DNA from: SIG307 sp964545045
GTDB taxonomy: Bacteria > Bacillota > Clostridia > Lachnospirales > Lachnospiraceae
Length of the DNA stretch: 64,000 nt
Direction: 5' to 3'
NCBI GenBank assembly: GCA_964545045.1
Contig: CAZJEN010000018.1
Coordinates: 1-64,000, forward strand
Positions within the stretch are counted from its first letter, which is position 1. Each line of letters begins with the position of its first letter. Below are positions 28,335-37,025 of this stretch, one piece after another. The position numbers and the translations under genes are program-made. Below the pieces are notes generated by a model, which saw only the letters and a list, made by a program, of their open reading frames with translations, was not told the origin of the DNA and did no database searches.

Positions 28335-28364
28335 AAAAAAAGCTACAAAGATAACCTTTGCAGC
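28335..28364 (-). terminator. Riboswitch terminator before the Rhs operon
   Basis: On the minus strand GCTGCAAAG (28364-28356) pairs with CTTTGTAGC (28350-28342) and seven T follow. The 5' arm overlaps the 3' end of the aptamer, so the aptamer fold and the terminator should compete. Confidence 0.85.
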
Positions 28365-28446
28365 CGAACCATCATAAGGATAAACTCCCCGTAGACTTCA
28401 AACTTTGCGCCCTAATGTTTCCATAAGTTTGCCAAAAAAACCACGG
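28356..28446 (-). promoter_or_regulatory. Cyclic-di-GMP-I (GEMM-I type) riboswitch aptamer
   Basis: The leader contains, in order, GGCAAAC (28433-28427), a short stem closed by a GAAA tetraloop, GGGCGCAAAG, and a second stem ending GGTTCGGCTGC. These conserved blocks and spacing are those of the GEMM-I c-di-GMP riboswitch. It lies between a strong promoter and a terminator whose 5' arm shares GGCTGC, so ligand should change read-through into the YD/TP and Rhs genes. The direction (on or off) cannot be read safely. A cGAMP-sensing variant of the same fold is possible. Confidence 0.8.
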
Positions 28447-28449
28447 ATT

Positions 28450-28478
28450 ATAATACCGTAATATCTATTCCTTGTCAA
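28450..28478 (-). promoter_or_regulatory. Promoter of the Rhs operon
   Basis: On the minus strand TTGACA (28478-28473), 17 bases, TATTAT (28455-28450). Transcription would start just before the riboswitch. Confidence 0.8.
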
Positions 28479-28616
28479 CCTTCAAATTATTAATTTATTC
28501 TTAATGTTCTTTCGTTCAATGCGCCACTCCAAAATGCTTTCCCTCCTCTTAGTAAATTCCCCTACCCCACAAAATAACCTTTTATATAAAAATCCTTGCA
28601 TCAATTAGCCATCTAA

Positions 28617-28645
28617 TTGACTTTGGTTTTTAATTGTTTTATCAT
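28617..28645 (+). promoter_or_regulatory. Promoter of the GH43-carboxylesterase operon
   Basis: TTGACT (28617-28622), 17 bases, TATCAT (28640-28645), about 87 bases before the GH43 ATG. No operator was recognised. Confidence 0.7.
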
Positions 28646-28732
28646 AGAACCAGTGGGGTTTATTTCTGTTTTTTACACATTCTTAAATCCCAAGATTATA
28701 GCAATTTTGAAGCTTTATGAGGAGGTATTTTT

Positions 28733-30136
28733 ATGGCAAAAGCACTTGGTTTGAATCCGTACCTTCCGTCCTGGGAGTATATTCCGGACGGCGAGCCGTA
28801 CGTATTCGGTGACCGTGTCTATGTATACGGTTCCCACGATTTTTACAACGGTTATGTATTCTGTATGGGCGACTATGTCTGCTGGTCCGCGCCGGTGGAC
28901 GATTTGGGCAACTGGCGTTATGAGGGTGTGATTTACCCGAAGACCTCGGACCCGTTGAACCCGGAAGGTAAGATGTGTCTCTACGCCCCGGACGTTACCG
29001 TAGGCCCGGACGGCAGATATTATCTTTACTATTGTCTCGACCACGCTCCGGTGGTTTCCGTTGCAGTTTGCGACACTCCGGCAGGTAAGTATGAGTTTTA
29101 CGGCTACGTTCACTACGCAGACGGCACCCGTCTCGGCGAAAAGCAGGGCGACGAGCCGCAGTTTGACCCGGGCGTTCTGACGGAGGATAACAAGACCTAC
29201 CTTTACACCGGTTTTTGCGGCAGAGGCGACAAGAGCCGTACCGGTTCTTTGGTAACCGTTCTGGACTCCGATATGATTACGATTTTAGAGGCTCCGAAGC
29301 TGGTGGCTCCGGGTTGTATGTACTGTGAAGGCACCGGCTTTGAAGGTCATTCCTTCTTCGAAGCATCCTCCATCCGTAAAATCGGCGACACCTATTACCT
29401 GATTTATTCTTCCGAGGTAATGCATGAGCTTTGCTACGCTACCGCAAAGTGCCCGACGGATAAGTTTACCTACGGCGGCGTTATCGTCAGCAACTGTGAT
29501 TTACATATCGACACCTACAAGCCGGCAGACATGCCTGCGGCCTACGGTGCCAATAACCACGGCAGCATCGTGGAAATTAACGGTCAGTGGTACATCTTCT
29601 ATCACCGCCAGACCAACGGTGGCTGGTATTCCCGTCAGGGCTGTGCGGAAAAGATTACGGTTCTGCCGGACGGTTCCATTCCGCAGGTTGAGATTACCTC
29701 CTGTGGCTTAAACGACGGTCCGCTCCCGGGCGAGGGCGAGTATGCAGGCTACCTTGCTTGTAACCTATTCACCGACAAACCGCGGGCATATGTCGGCGGC
29801 GAAGGCTTCCCGAAGGTCATGCAAGACGGTCGCGACGGCGATGAGGAAATCGGCTATGTTGCCAACATCAGCAACAGTGCAACCGCAGGCTTCAAGTACT
29901 TTGACTGCAAGGGCATCAAGCGTTTCGCAGTTACCACCCGCGGCTACGGCAACGGCACCTTCGAAATCAAGACCGCTTGGGACGGTGAAGTATTGGGCTC
30001 CGTCACCTTAGAGTACACCAACGTATGGGAGCGCTACGAAGCGGTCGCTAACATTCCGGACGGCGTCAACGCAATCTATCTTACCTACCGTGGCGGCGGA
30101 AACGTAAGCTTAAAATCATTTGAACTGATAAAGTAA
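28733..30136 (+). CDS. GH43 glycosidase with C-terminal carbohydrate-binding domain
   Basis: A 467-residue cytosolic enzyme without signal peptide. The five-bladed propeller of GH43 covers about residues 8-320; GDRVYVYGSHD, LYAPDVTV and SFFEASSIRK carry the likely catalytic acids. A CBM6-like beta-sandwich covers about 350-467 (KYFDCKGIKRFAVTTRGYG ... YLTYRG). Such enzymes remove arabinose or xylose from plant oligosaccharides. It has GAGGAGG before the ATG and is followed after 17 bases by a carboxylesterase, suggesting joint trimming of esterified arabinoxylan-type fragments. Exact substrate is inference. Confidence 0.87.
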   Translation: MAKALGLNPYLPSWEYIPDGEPYVFGDRVYVYGSHDFYNGYVFCMGDYVCWSAPVDDLGNWRYEGVIYPKTSDPLNPEGKMCLYAPDVTVGPDGRYYLYYCLDHAPVVSVAVCDTPAGKYEFYGYVHYADGTRLGEKQGDEPQFDPGVLTEDNKTYLYTGFCGRGDKSRTGSLVTVLDSDMITILEAPKLVAPGCMYCEGTGFEGHSFFEASSIRKIGDTYYLIYSSEVMHELCYATAKCPTDKFTYGGVIVSNCDLHIDTYKPADMPAAYGANNHGSIVEINGQWYIFYHRQTNGGWYSRQGCAEKITVLPDGSIPQVEITSCGLNDGPLPGEGEYAGYLACNLFTDKPRAYVGGEGFPKVMQDGRDGDEEIGYVANISNSATAGFKYFDCKGIKRFAVTTRGYGNGTFEIKTAWDGEVLGSVTLEYTNVWERYEAVANIPDGVNAIYLTYRGGGNVSLKSFELIK

Positions 30137-30153
30137 TTGAGGAGGGGTTATTT

Positions 30154-31692
30154 ATGATTCGTAAGGCAAAAACAGAAAACGGTATTGTGAAGGGTCTCCC
30201 GGCAGCAGACCCGCGTATCACCGCATTTAAGGGTATCCCGTTTGCGGCTCCGCCGGTAGGTGAAAACAGATGGCGTGCACCGCAGCCGTGTCCGGACTGG
30301 GAAGGCGAATTGGAGGCCTATGAGTTTGCTCCGATTTCCGTTCAGAATACACCGGGCCTGGGCACCGACATCTACTGCAAAGAGTGGCATGTGGACCCGG
30401 AGATTCCGATGGGTGAGGACTGCCTGTACTTAAACGTATGGACCAACGCAAAGAGCACGGAGGATAAGCTTCCTGTTCTCGTTTGGATCTTCGGCGGCGG
30501 TTTCAACTGGGGTTACACCGCAGAGATGGAATTTGACGGTGAGCGTTTTGCCCGCCGCGGCGTTGTTGTGGTTACCGTAAACTATCGTTTGAATTTGTTC
30601 GGTTTCTTAGCGCATCCGGAGCTTGCAAAGGAACAGCCGAACGCCCCGGCAAACTTCGGTCTTCTGGACCAGCAGGCCGGCATCAAGTGGGTCAAGAGAA
30701 ATATTGCAGCCTTCGGCGGTGACCCGGATAACATTACCATTGCAGGCCAGTCCGCAGGCGGCGGCAGCGTGATGCAGCAGTTGGCTACCCCGCAGAACGA
30801 AGGATTATTCCAGAAGGCAGTGATTATGAGCGGCGCCATCCGCAGCCCGTACATGGTACAGACTCCGGTCACCTCTCCGATGTCCTTTGAAAAGGCGCAG
30901 GAGCAAGGCAAGGGCTTCTTTGATTTCATCGGTGCCAAGTCGTTAGCCGAAGCAAGAGCTATGGATGCCAAGTGGTTGCTCTCAAAATATGACGAATATG
31001 TGGTTGCCCACGGACGCATGTTCCCAATCGAAGACGGCGTATTCACCGTAGGCGACCCGATGAAGCGTATCGCAGCCGGTCAGGCGTTAAATGTACCGAT
31101 TATGGCAGGGAATACCGCAGACGAGTTCCCGAACACCATCCCGGCAAAGGATGAAGCAGAATTAATCGCCAAGGCAAAAGCAATGTTCGGCGACAAAGCA
31201 GACGAGTTCCTTTCCTTTGCAGAAAGCAAAAAGCAAATTTCCTTTATGGGCAACACTGCTTTTGCTCCGGTCAGCGGCATCGAGTGCTCTGTAAAGAGCC
31301 TGTTCCTTGACCGTCAGGAAAACGGCAGTTCCAAGGACTGTTACTATTACCGCTTCGACGCAGATATTCCGGGACCGGACCAGCCGGGTACCTTCCACTC
31401 CGTGGATTTGTGGTTCTGGTTCGAGACGCTGGCAAAGTGCTGGAGACCGTTTACCGGCAAACACTACGATGTGTCCCGCCAGATGTGTAACTACATGACC
31501 AACTTTATCAAGACCGGCAACCCGAACGGCCTTGATATCGACGGCACACCGCTTCCGGAATGGAAGGCTTACACCAAGGAGCACAACTCCGGCATCGTCT
31601 TCGGCAAGGAAAACTGCTATGCCGAGGAAAACTCCGACAGCGCTTTTGTTGACTTCCTTGTGGAAGAGATTCGTGACCAGTTAAAGAAATAG
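30154..31692 (+). CDS. Type-B carboxylesterase
   Basis: A 512-residue alpha/beta hydrolase of the carboxylesterase type-B family, cytosolic. Seen: FKGIPFAAPPVGENRWRAPQ, MGEDCLYLNVW, oxyanion GGGF (WIFGGGFNWG), and the nucleophile elbow GQSAGGGS (Ser near residue 205). A late HSVDLWFWFE carries the likely catalytic His. Length fits the family. It shares an operon with GH43, so a role in removing acyl groups from plant oligosaccharides is plausible; detoxifying esterases of the same family cannot be excluded. Confidence 0.87.
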   Translation: MIRKAKTENGIVKGLPAADPRITAFKGIPFAAPPVGENRWRAPQPCPDWEGELEAYEFAPISVQNTPGLGTDIYCKEWHVDPEIPMGEDCLYLNVWTNAKSTEDKLPVLVWIFGGGFNWGYTAEMEFDGERFARRGVVVVTVNYRLNLFGFLAHPELAKEQPNAPANFGLLDQQAGIKWVKRNIAAFGGDPDNITIAGQSAGGGSVMQQLATPQNEGLFQKAVIMSGAIRSPYMVQTPVTSPMSFEKAQEQGKGFFDFIGAKSLAEARAMDAKWLLSKYDEYVVAHGRMFPIEDGVFTVGDPMKRIAAGQALNVPIMAGNTADEFPNTIPAKDEAELIAKAKAMFGDKADEFLSFAESKKQISFMGNTAFAPVSGIECSVKSLFLDRQENGSSKDCYYYRFDADIPGPDQPGTFHSVDLWFWFETLAKCWRPFTGKHYDVSRQMCNYMTNFIKTGNPNGLDIDGTPLPEWKAYTKEHNSGIVFGKENCYAEENSDSAFVDFLVEEIRDQLKK

Positions 31693-31772
31693 CTTGCCTC
31701 CTCTTTTCTAGCAATTTCGTATTGTCATGCCAAACAAAGAGTCCGGGCGCATGTGCTTGAGACTTAAAGAAT

Positions 31773-31829
31773 AAAAGGAGCCTCACAGACTTCGTTCTTT
31801 TCGAACATTTTCCGTGAAAGCTCCTTTTT
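31773..31829 (+). terminator. Terminator after the carboxylesterase
   Basis: AAAAGGAGC (31773-31781) pairs with GCTCCTTTT (31820-31828) around an imperfectly paired loop; a T run follows. The arms would also work on the opposite strand. Confidence 0.75.
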
Positions 31830-31951
31830 CTATTTCCGTAGAATAATTTCAGTCCATACATTTCCCATTTATTCCCAATTATCACATGTAAAAAGACTTT
31901 TTCTTGACGAGATACTTTTTTCGACAAATTTCCTCCGAGGTATTTTATTCC

Positions 31952-32857
31952 CTACTTGTAGAACGCATTCAGATTCCGCATAAAAAGCTTTGCCGGCCGA
32001 TGCCCCTTTCCTTCCGTCACCTTATCGGTTTCCGTCACATATTCCGAAATCTTTCTCCGGAAATTCGCAGTCAGCAGTTCCTGACCGGAGATGAGTTCCA
32101 TGGCATTTTGCAGCTGCTGCAGAGTAAACAGCTCCGGCATCAAATCAAAGGCGATTCTCGGGTCATGCTCCAACGTTTCCCGAAGGTACTGCCATGCCCG
32201 CAAAATAATCTTTCCGTGGTCAAAGGCCAGTCCGCTGCTATCCGTAATCTTGTATTCCACATGTTCATGATAATCGCAAAAGGTCTTACTCTCCGTAACC
32301 TTTGCCGTTAAAATGACTCCGGTCTCTTCCTGTCTAAGGTTAAGAGTGTATTCCGTCTCGATTCCGGCGAAATTCTCCGTGATCTCCTTTTTTACTTCGA
32401 AAGCTTCCGCCTCTACCGTAAACCAGGCCGCTTCCTTCGCATCCGTTCCCGCACTCAGCTTACATTTTTCTGCGTCAATCAGTGCCAGAAAGGCATTGGA
32501 AATCACCCAGCCTCTCGGGTCTCTGTCCGCTTCTCCGAAGCTTCCGAACAGGCTCAGATAGGCATTCTGTACACCGGTTTCCTCAAACAGCTCCCGTCCG
32601 GCGGTCTCCGCCACGTCCTCTCCCGGTCTGCAAAAGCCACCCGGCAACGCCCAGCTTCCCTTGTAGGGATAAGCCTCTCTGCAGACAAGCAGAAGCTTCA
32701 GCGCTTTCTTCGGAAGCTTTCTGAAGTTCTCTGCCTCCTCCGCCTCCATGACAGAAAAGATTGCCATATCCGTTGCCAGGGAAGGACGCTCATAGCGGTC
32801 AATGTCGTACTGCTCCAGATATCTTTTTTCTTCTTCACTCATCCTGTAACAACTCAT
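31952..32857 (-). CDS. NrtR-like Nudix regulator of NAD metabolism
   Basis: A 301-residue protein with a Nudix-fold domain (about residues 28-150; Nudix box GGFCRPGEDVAETAGRELFE, then ETG) joined to a C-terminal winged helix (about 230-301; ELFTLQQLQNAMELISG, NFRRKISEYV). NrtR proteins bind ADP-ribose or related NAD metabolites and repress NAD genes. It is last in an operon of four NAD-salvage genes, which supports the role. I start at MSCYRMSEEE (32857), preceded by GGAG; the longer start overlaps nadE. The likely operators lie before pncA (36453-36509). Confidence 0.85.
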   Translation of the reverse strand: MSCYRMSEEEKRYLEQYDIDRYERPSLATDMAIFSVMEAEEAENFRKLPKKALKLLLVCREAYPYKGSWALPGGFCRPGEDVAETAGRELFEETGVQNAYLSLFGSFGEADRDPRGWVISNAFLALIDAEKCKLSAGTDAKEAAWFTVEAEAFEVKKEITENFAGIETEYTLNLRQEETGVILTAKVTESKTFCDYHEHVEYKITDSSGLAFDHGKIILRAWQYLRETLEHDPRIAFDLMPELFTLQQLQNAMELISGQELLTANFRRKISEYVTETDKVTEGKGHRPAKLFMRNLNAFYK

Positions 32858-32882
32858 TGCCTCTCCTTTTCCCGGAAAACTT

Positions 32883-33617
32883 CTACGGCTCAAAGCACGG
32901 CATCAGCTCCAGCTTAAACAGGTTTCTCTTATGCAGGGTATCGATACGCTCCTTTACCGCCGCATCCTCGCAAATCCCCTCCCGGATATAGCGGTCCAGT
33001 GCCGCATAGGTAAAGCCCAGATTGTCTTCGTCAGTCTTTCCGCAAAGGCCGTCAATCGGTACCTTTTCCACCAAATCTTCCGGAAGTCCCAGCTCTCTGC
33101 CGATGGCCTTTACCTCTGCCACCGTAAGTCTTGACAACGGGCTGAAATCTCCCACGCTGTCACCGTAACGGGTGGAATATCCTACCCAGTCCTCGGAAAG
33201 GTTACAGGTATTTGCCACACGGCCGTTGACACTCTGGCTCACCGCATACAAGACGGTCATACGGATACGCGGCGGCAGATTGGTCCTACTCTGGGTCGAA
33301 ATCTCAATGTCCGGTAAGGCCCCCAAAACGCCGTCCAAGGCCGCCTTGATATTCACTTCGTAATTCTTTATCTCCAGAAAATCAACCAGCTTTCTGGCCA
33401 TATCAATGTCCGCCTGTACACCACACGGCATCAGCACTCCGATGACCCGGTCTTTTCCCAGTGCCTCCACACAAAGAGCTGCCACTACAGAACTATCCTT
33501 TCCGCCGGAAATACCTACCACCGCATTACAGCCGGCTCCGTTTTCCGCAAACCACTCTCTGATCCATTGTACGCATCTGTCTTTCATTTCTTTTGCATTA
33601 AATTCATACTTGCTCAT
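32883..33617 (-). CDS. nadE: NAD synthetase, ammonia type
   Basis: A 244-residue enzyme that amidates nicotinic acid adenine dinucleotide to NAD. The PP-loop SGGKDSS is near residues 35-41, with CNLSEDWVGYSTRYGDSVGDFSPLS and the late KVPIDGLCGKTDED. There is no glutaminase domain, so it uses free ammonia. Its ATG overlaps the nadV stop by one base (TAATG), so the two are coupled. Confidence 0.93.
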   Translation of the reverse strand: MSKYEFNAKEMKDRCVQWIREWFAENGAGCNAVVGISGGKDSSVVAALCVEALGKDRVIGVLMPCGVQADIDMARKLVDFLEIKNYEVNIKAALDGVLGALPDIEISTQSRTNLPPRIRMTVLYAVSQSVNGRVANTCNLSEDWVGYSTRYGDSVGDFSPLSRLTVAEVKAIGRELGLPEDLVEKVPIDGLCGKTDEDNLGFTYAALDRYIREGICEDAAVKERIDTLHKRNLFKLELMPCFEP

Positions 33618-35089
33618 TAAAAGTTTCCTCCGTTCAATACTTCTCTGATTTCCTGCAGCGTCTGCTCTTTTACAAGCACACCGTCCTTAAATACGGTCGT
33701 AAGCAGATTTCTCTCATCTGCTACTGCCTCATTCCAGTTGTATTCGTCCTTATATTTTAATACGCCGTCTTCGCGATAAACCACGCAGCAGCCCTTCTGG
33801 GACTTTTTAAAACCGCCCTCCTTCGGATTTTTGAAAATCGGATACGGCTTCCCGTCAATCTCGCAATAGGTGGCCTTGATACAGGAGCTGAAGGTATCTC
33901 TCGTAAACGGTTTTAAAATACCGTCCTCCTCGATACACTGGAAGGAAAAGGAACCCACGCCCAGCGCCACATTGGAACAGGCAAAGCCTTTTTCTGTGAG
34001 AATTTCGTAAATCTGCTCACAACGCTGTACCGTAATAGAATCCCCGTAAATCGCTTTCACATGCGGATCCAGTACCTTATAGCCCTTACTGTTTACCGTA
34101 CCGCCGAAAATATCCCAAAGCTTAAATACGGTTTCGGTGACTACCTCCACACAATCTCCGGAATCGCCCCGCATCAGCATACAGCCGTTATGCTCCAAAA
34201 TCTCCTTCTTTAACTGCGGAAGCACGTTTTCAATGATATTCCAGTAGTCATAGGAATCCAGCACCGCAGAAAAAGAGGTGTTCGGATAGATCTCGGTTAA
34301 CAGACGTCGGAGTAAAGTGATTTCATCCCCGTCTACGGCAAAATTACTGCACATCACCGAATGCTCCGTACTCGGGCTGCCGAAAGCCACCGGCTCCTTG
34401 GTACAATCGCAAAAATAATTCTGCTCCAAATAAGGAATCGTCGGCACCGTCGCCGTATTTAAGAAGGACAGGCACCAGCCCGCTCCCGCCTTCACCGCAG
34501 ACTCCGTACACTCCTCTCCACGGAAATCAAAGGCCCCCAAGGCTCTTGCCCTCGGTATGGTATCCTCACAGGTCAGGTCATAATACCGGTTTATGATTTC
34601 CCGGTAGGTGTGTCCCACGGTAGCAGCTAACATCGAGTGCCAGCTTTCTGCAGAAATCAGGCTCTCCAGAGACTGAGGAAGCCATGCGAAGTCCGGGTGG
34701 GTATTGGTAATTCCGAACATCGGCACCTTCATCGGCACCAAGGTTCCCTCCGGCAGAGAGAAAATCTCAATCGGCAGGTAACCCAACTTATGCAGCTTTT
34801 CCACCTTTTCGATTTTATAAGCCTCCGCTCCCAAGGTAGCGTCCATAATCCGCTGATAGCCCGCCATCACCTCATCGAACGGCTTATTGAAAAATTCTTC
34901 GTTAAAGTAATCCACCAGGTATGTCTTCACAAAGCCCTGCAGTCCGAACATGACCACCTCGTTCCACCGCTTTACCCGGCTCATCCGGGGCGTAAAATAA
35001 GATACGGATTTCGTAATTCCCTTCGGCAGCATCTCTGCATGTACCGCTTTATAAAAATCAATTAACAACATCGGATTTGTTCTGTTCAT
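33617..35089 (-). CDS. nadV: Nicotinamide phosphoribosyltransferase
   Basis: A 490-residue enzyme of the NAMPT family that joins nicotinamide and PRPP to make NMN. Seen: DFYKAVHAEMLPKG, YFTPRMS, GAFDFRGEECTESAVKAG, the active-site His block STEHSVM, LDSYDYWN, MRGDSGD and ALGVGSFSFQ. Length is typical. The PRPP synthetase gene directly upstream would provide its co-substrate. NMN still needs an adenylyltransferase, which is not in this operon. Confidence 0.94.
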   Translation of the reverse strand: MNRTNPMLLIDFYKAVHAEMLPKGITKSVSYFTPRMSRVKRWNEVVMFGLQGFVKTYLVDYFNEEFFNKPFDEVMAGYQRIMDATLGAEAYKIEKVEKLHKLGYLPIEIFSLPEGTLVPMKVPMFGITNTHPDFAWLPQSLESLISAESWHSMLAATVGHTYREIINRYYDLTCEDTIPRARALGAFDFRGEECTESAVKAGAGWCLSFLNTATVPTIPYLEQNYFCDCTKEPVAFGSPSTEHSVMCSNFAVDGDEITLLRRLLTEIYPNTSFSAVLDSYDYWNIIENVLPQLKKEILEHNGCMLMRGDSGDCVEVVTETVFKLWDIFGGTVNSKGYKVLDPHVKAIYGDSITVQRCEQIYEILTEKGFACSNVALGVGSFSFQCIEEDGILKPFTRDTFSSCIKATYCEIDGKPYPIFKNPKEGGFKKSQKGCCVVYREDGVLKYKDEYNWNEAVADERNLLTTVFKDGVLVKEQTLQEIREVLNGGNF

Positions 35090-35108
35090 AATCTCTCCCT
35101 CTCTTTCC

Positions 35109-35900
35109 TTACCCCTTCAAAACAGTAATCTTTTCATGGTTTCCGGTAAAAATACTGTCCGTGGTATACACCCGGCTGATCCAATCGGTAGTAAGAAGTT
35201 CTCCCTCAAAAATCGTATTCTCGCAGTGGGAAATATAAAGAGAAATATCGCCCGCCCCCAGTGCCTTTAACGCCTTTGCACTGTGAAAGAAGGTTCCTCC
35301 CTTGCTGCAAATGTCATCGATAATCAAAACCTTACTTCCCGCAATCAGCTCCGTACGGCCTGCCACATCCAGCCCTCGGATTTCTCCCGTGGTCCAGTCT
35401 CTTTTCTTAATTCCAAACACATACGGCAAATCAAACATGGCCGAATAGCGCTTCATAGCCCCCTCATCAGGGAAGAAAAGAAGCAAATTCTCCTTTCCCC
35501 CCAGATGTTCTATCGCATACGTCACATATTCCTCTGGCGTCTCAATCCGAAGATTGTCAAACAGTGCCTCGCTGACATAAGAGTGCGGATCCAGCACAAT
35601 CACCTCGTCAAAGCCCAGAGAGTTCACAAACTCCGCAAAATACTTTAAGGTAAACACATCCTCCGGCGTCTTCACCCTGTCCTGTCTGGCATTGGGAATG
35701 TACGGAAGCTCCAGCACCAACTGTTTTACGCCCTGTGCCCGGAAATGTTTTACAAGAAAATACAACGCTACCATCTCTTCATTATTTTCAAAATTCCAGC
35801 GGATGACTGCCTCAGCCTTCTCCGTTACCGTCTCCTTTATAAGAAACGTCCCGTCCGGAAAATGATTCAACTCCACCGGCTTTCCGTTATATCGTATCAT
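35109..35900 (-). CDS. PRPP synthetase-like enzyme of the NAD operon
   Basis: A 263-residue phosphoribosyl pyrophosphate synthetase family protein, shorter than the housekeeping enzyme (about 310-320). It keeps the PNARQDR block (about residue 68), the VLDPHSY segment, and the PRPP-binding loop VLIIDDICSKGGT (about 190-202). It sits between pncA and nadV, as seen in NrtR-controlled salvage operons, so it probably makes PRPP for NadV. Start MIRYNGKPV follows a GAGAG-type site. Confidence 0.88.
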   Translation of the reverse strand: MIRYNGKPVELNHFPDGTFLIKETVTEKAEAVIRWNFENNEEMVALYFLVKHFRAQGVKQLVLELPYIPNARQDRVKTPEDVFTLKYFAEFVNSLGFDEVIVLDPHSYVSEALFDNLRIETPEEYVTYAIEHLGGKENLLLFFPDEGAMKRYSAMFDLPYVFGIKKRDWTTGEIRGLDVAGRTELIAGSKVLIIDDICSKGGTFFHSAKALKALGAGDISLYISHCENTIFEGELLTTDWISRVYTTDSIFTGNHEKITVLKG

Positions 35901-35924
35901 AACGCTCTCCCCTTTCGAATCCGC

Positions 35925-36431
35925 TTATCCTTCGTATACTTCCACCTGGCACATCTTCATTGTAAGAAGTGCCGCAGCATGGCTCTCCGGTGTTACACCG
36001 GCACAACAGGTTGCATCCACCTTCACCGTAATCTCCGGATACATCGCCTTTAAAATCAAGGCATTGGAAACCACACAAATGTCGGTACACAATCCGATGA
36101 GCTCCACTTCCTCAAACTCATACTTTGCCCAGTCAAGATAACCGAAGGTCGGCTTGTTCACAAGCTCTGCTCCCTCCGTCGGCAGTCCGTCGTAAATCTG
36201 CCAGCCATCGGTTCCTTCGATGCAGTGCGGCACCGGAAGATACTTCCCTTCGTTGGTGCTTAAATACTCCGCCTGATGGGTATCTCTCGTAAAAATAACC
36301 TCATCCCCGTTCGCCCTATACTCCGCAATCTTTCTCTTTACGTTGTCCACAATGGCTACAGCCTCCTTGGTACCCAACGCACCGTCAATAAAATCCTTCT
36401 GCATGTCTACCACAATCAATGTCTTTCTCAT
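35925..36431 (-). CDS. pncA: Nicotinamidase (isochorismatase-like hydrolase)
   Basis: A 168-residue cysteine hydrolase. The triad is visible: Asp in VVDMQKDF (near residue 8), a Lys in VNKPTFGYLD, and Cys in GLCTDICVVSNA. In this operon it most likely converts nicotinamide to nicotinate; other isochorismatase-fold amidases are possible. I start at MRKTLIVVDMQKDF (36431) after GGGAGG; the 28-residue extension runs through the operators and is rejected. First gene of the NAD-salvage operon. Confidence 0.88.
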   Translation of the reverse strand: MRKTLIVVDMQKDFIDGALGTKEAVAIVDNVKRKIAEYRANGDEVIFTRDTHQAEYLSTNEGKYLPVPHCIEGTDGWQIYDGLPTEGAELVNKPTFGYLDWAKYEFEEVELIGLCTDICVVSNALILKAMYPEITVKVDATCCAGVTPESHAAALLTMKMCQVEVYEG

Positions 36432-36452
36432 AATCTTTTCCTCCCTTTCTGT

Positions 36453-36515
36453 TATTATCATTTTGATAATATTTGTTTCTGTGTTCATGATACTATCATT
36501 TTGATAATATGTCAA
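36453..36515 (-). promoter_or_regulatory. NAD operon promoter with two operator palindromes
   Basis: On the minus strand TTGACA (36515-36510), 17 bases, TATCAT (36492-36487). The spacer is almost filled by ACTATCATTTTGATAAT (36492-36508), and a second copy, ATTATCATTTTGATAAT (36454-36470), lies downstream of the start. The two centres are 38 bases apart. The likely repressor is the NrtR-like protein encoded at the end of the operon. Confidence 0.8.
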
Positions 36516-36570
36516 GTACTTTTTTATTTTATATAATCAATAATTTGTGGCAGAGAATTATCACCGTGCG

Positions 36571-37018
36571 AAAAAGGGGCCTGTCGCACAATTAAATGCG
36601 CAGCGGCCCGGCTTGGCAGACTCTTGCGTAGTCCTTGCGGTTGCACAAAAAGTCGGCCTCTTATATTTTCTTTCACATTACTCGGAGTATAGCCGATGGC
36701 CTTCGCGTTATTCTCTTTGAACTTTACGCAGGATAGTAGACTTTCTTATTACTTCGATAGTCTGTCAGCAACCCACGGACACGGACGTCCGTGGGAGACG
36801 ACACGCGACAGGACATCGCGTCGAGTCGTCTGCGTTATCGTTCAACACTTTCACCCGAAGTAATTAGAAAGACTCTATCCGGAGTACGAGAAAAGAGGAT
36901 AATGCGAAGACCACCGGCTTATTCATACCTGTGAATGGAAAATATAAGAGACCGACTTATTATTCATACGCCGACAAGCAAGAGTGGGGCTGCGCATTCA
37001 TCATGCGGCAGCCCCTTT
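36571..37018. repeat. Giant imperfect hairpin (about 450 bp)
   Basis: The whole gene-free stretch folds on itself. Paired blocks from outside in: 36573-36580 with 37011-37018; 36596-36604 with 36989-36997; 36620-36627 with 36978-36985; 36652-36670 with 36938-36956; 36691-36718 with 36892-36919; 36731-36756 with 36856-36880. The tip branches into CCCACGGAC/GTCCGTGGG (36772-36795) and a second hairpin (36797-36830). No coding frame. It resembles a MITE-like or palindromic repeat element; compensated mismatches in the arms hint at RNA structure. It lies directly after spoVAC and may also end transcription. Confidence 0.8.
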
Positions 37019-37025
37019 GCCCTCT

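Noticed and set aside
27282..28377. Long plus-strand ORFs (Val/Ala/Gly-rich) opposite the YD/TP gene
   Set aside because: They arise from the tandem TP-coding repeats read on the other strand and span the N gap; no ribosome site or family features.
36571..37018. Origin of replication or attachment site
   Set aside because: The region is a self-paired hairpin without DnaA boxes, iterons or an adjacent integrase.
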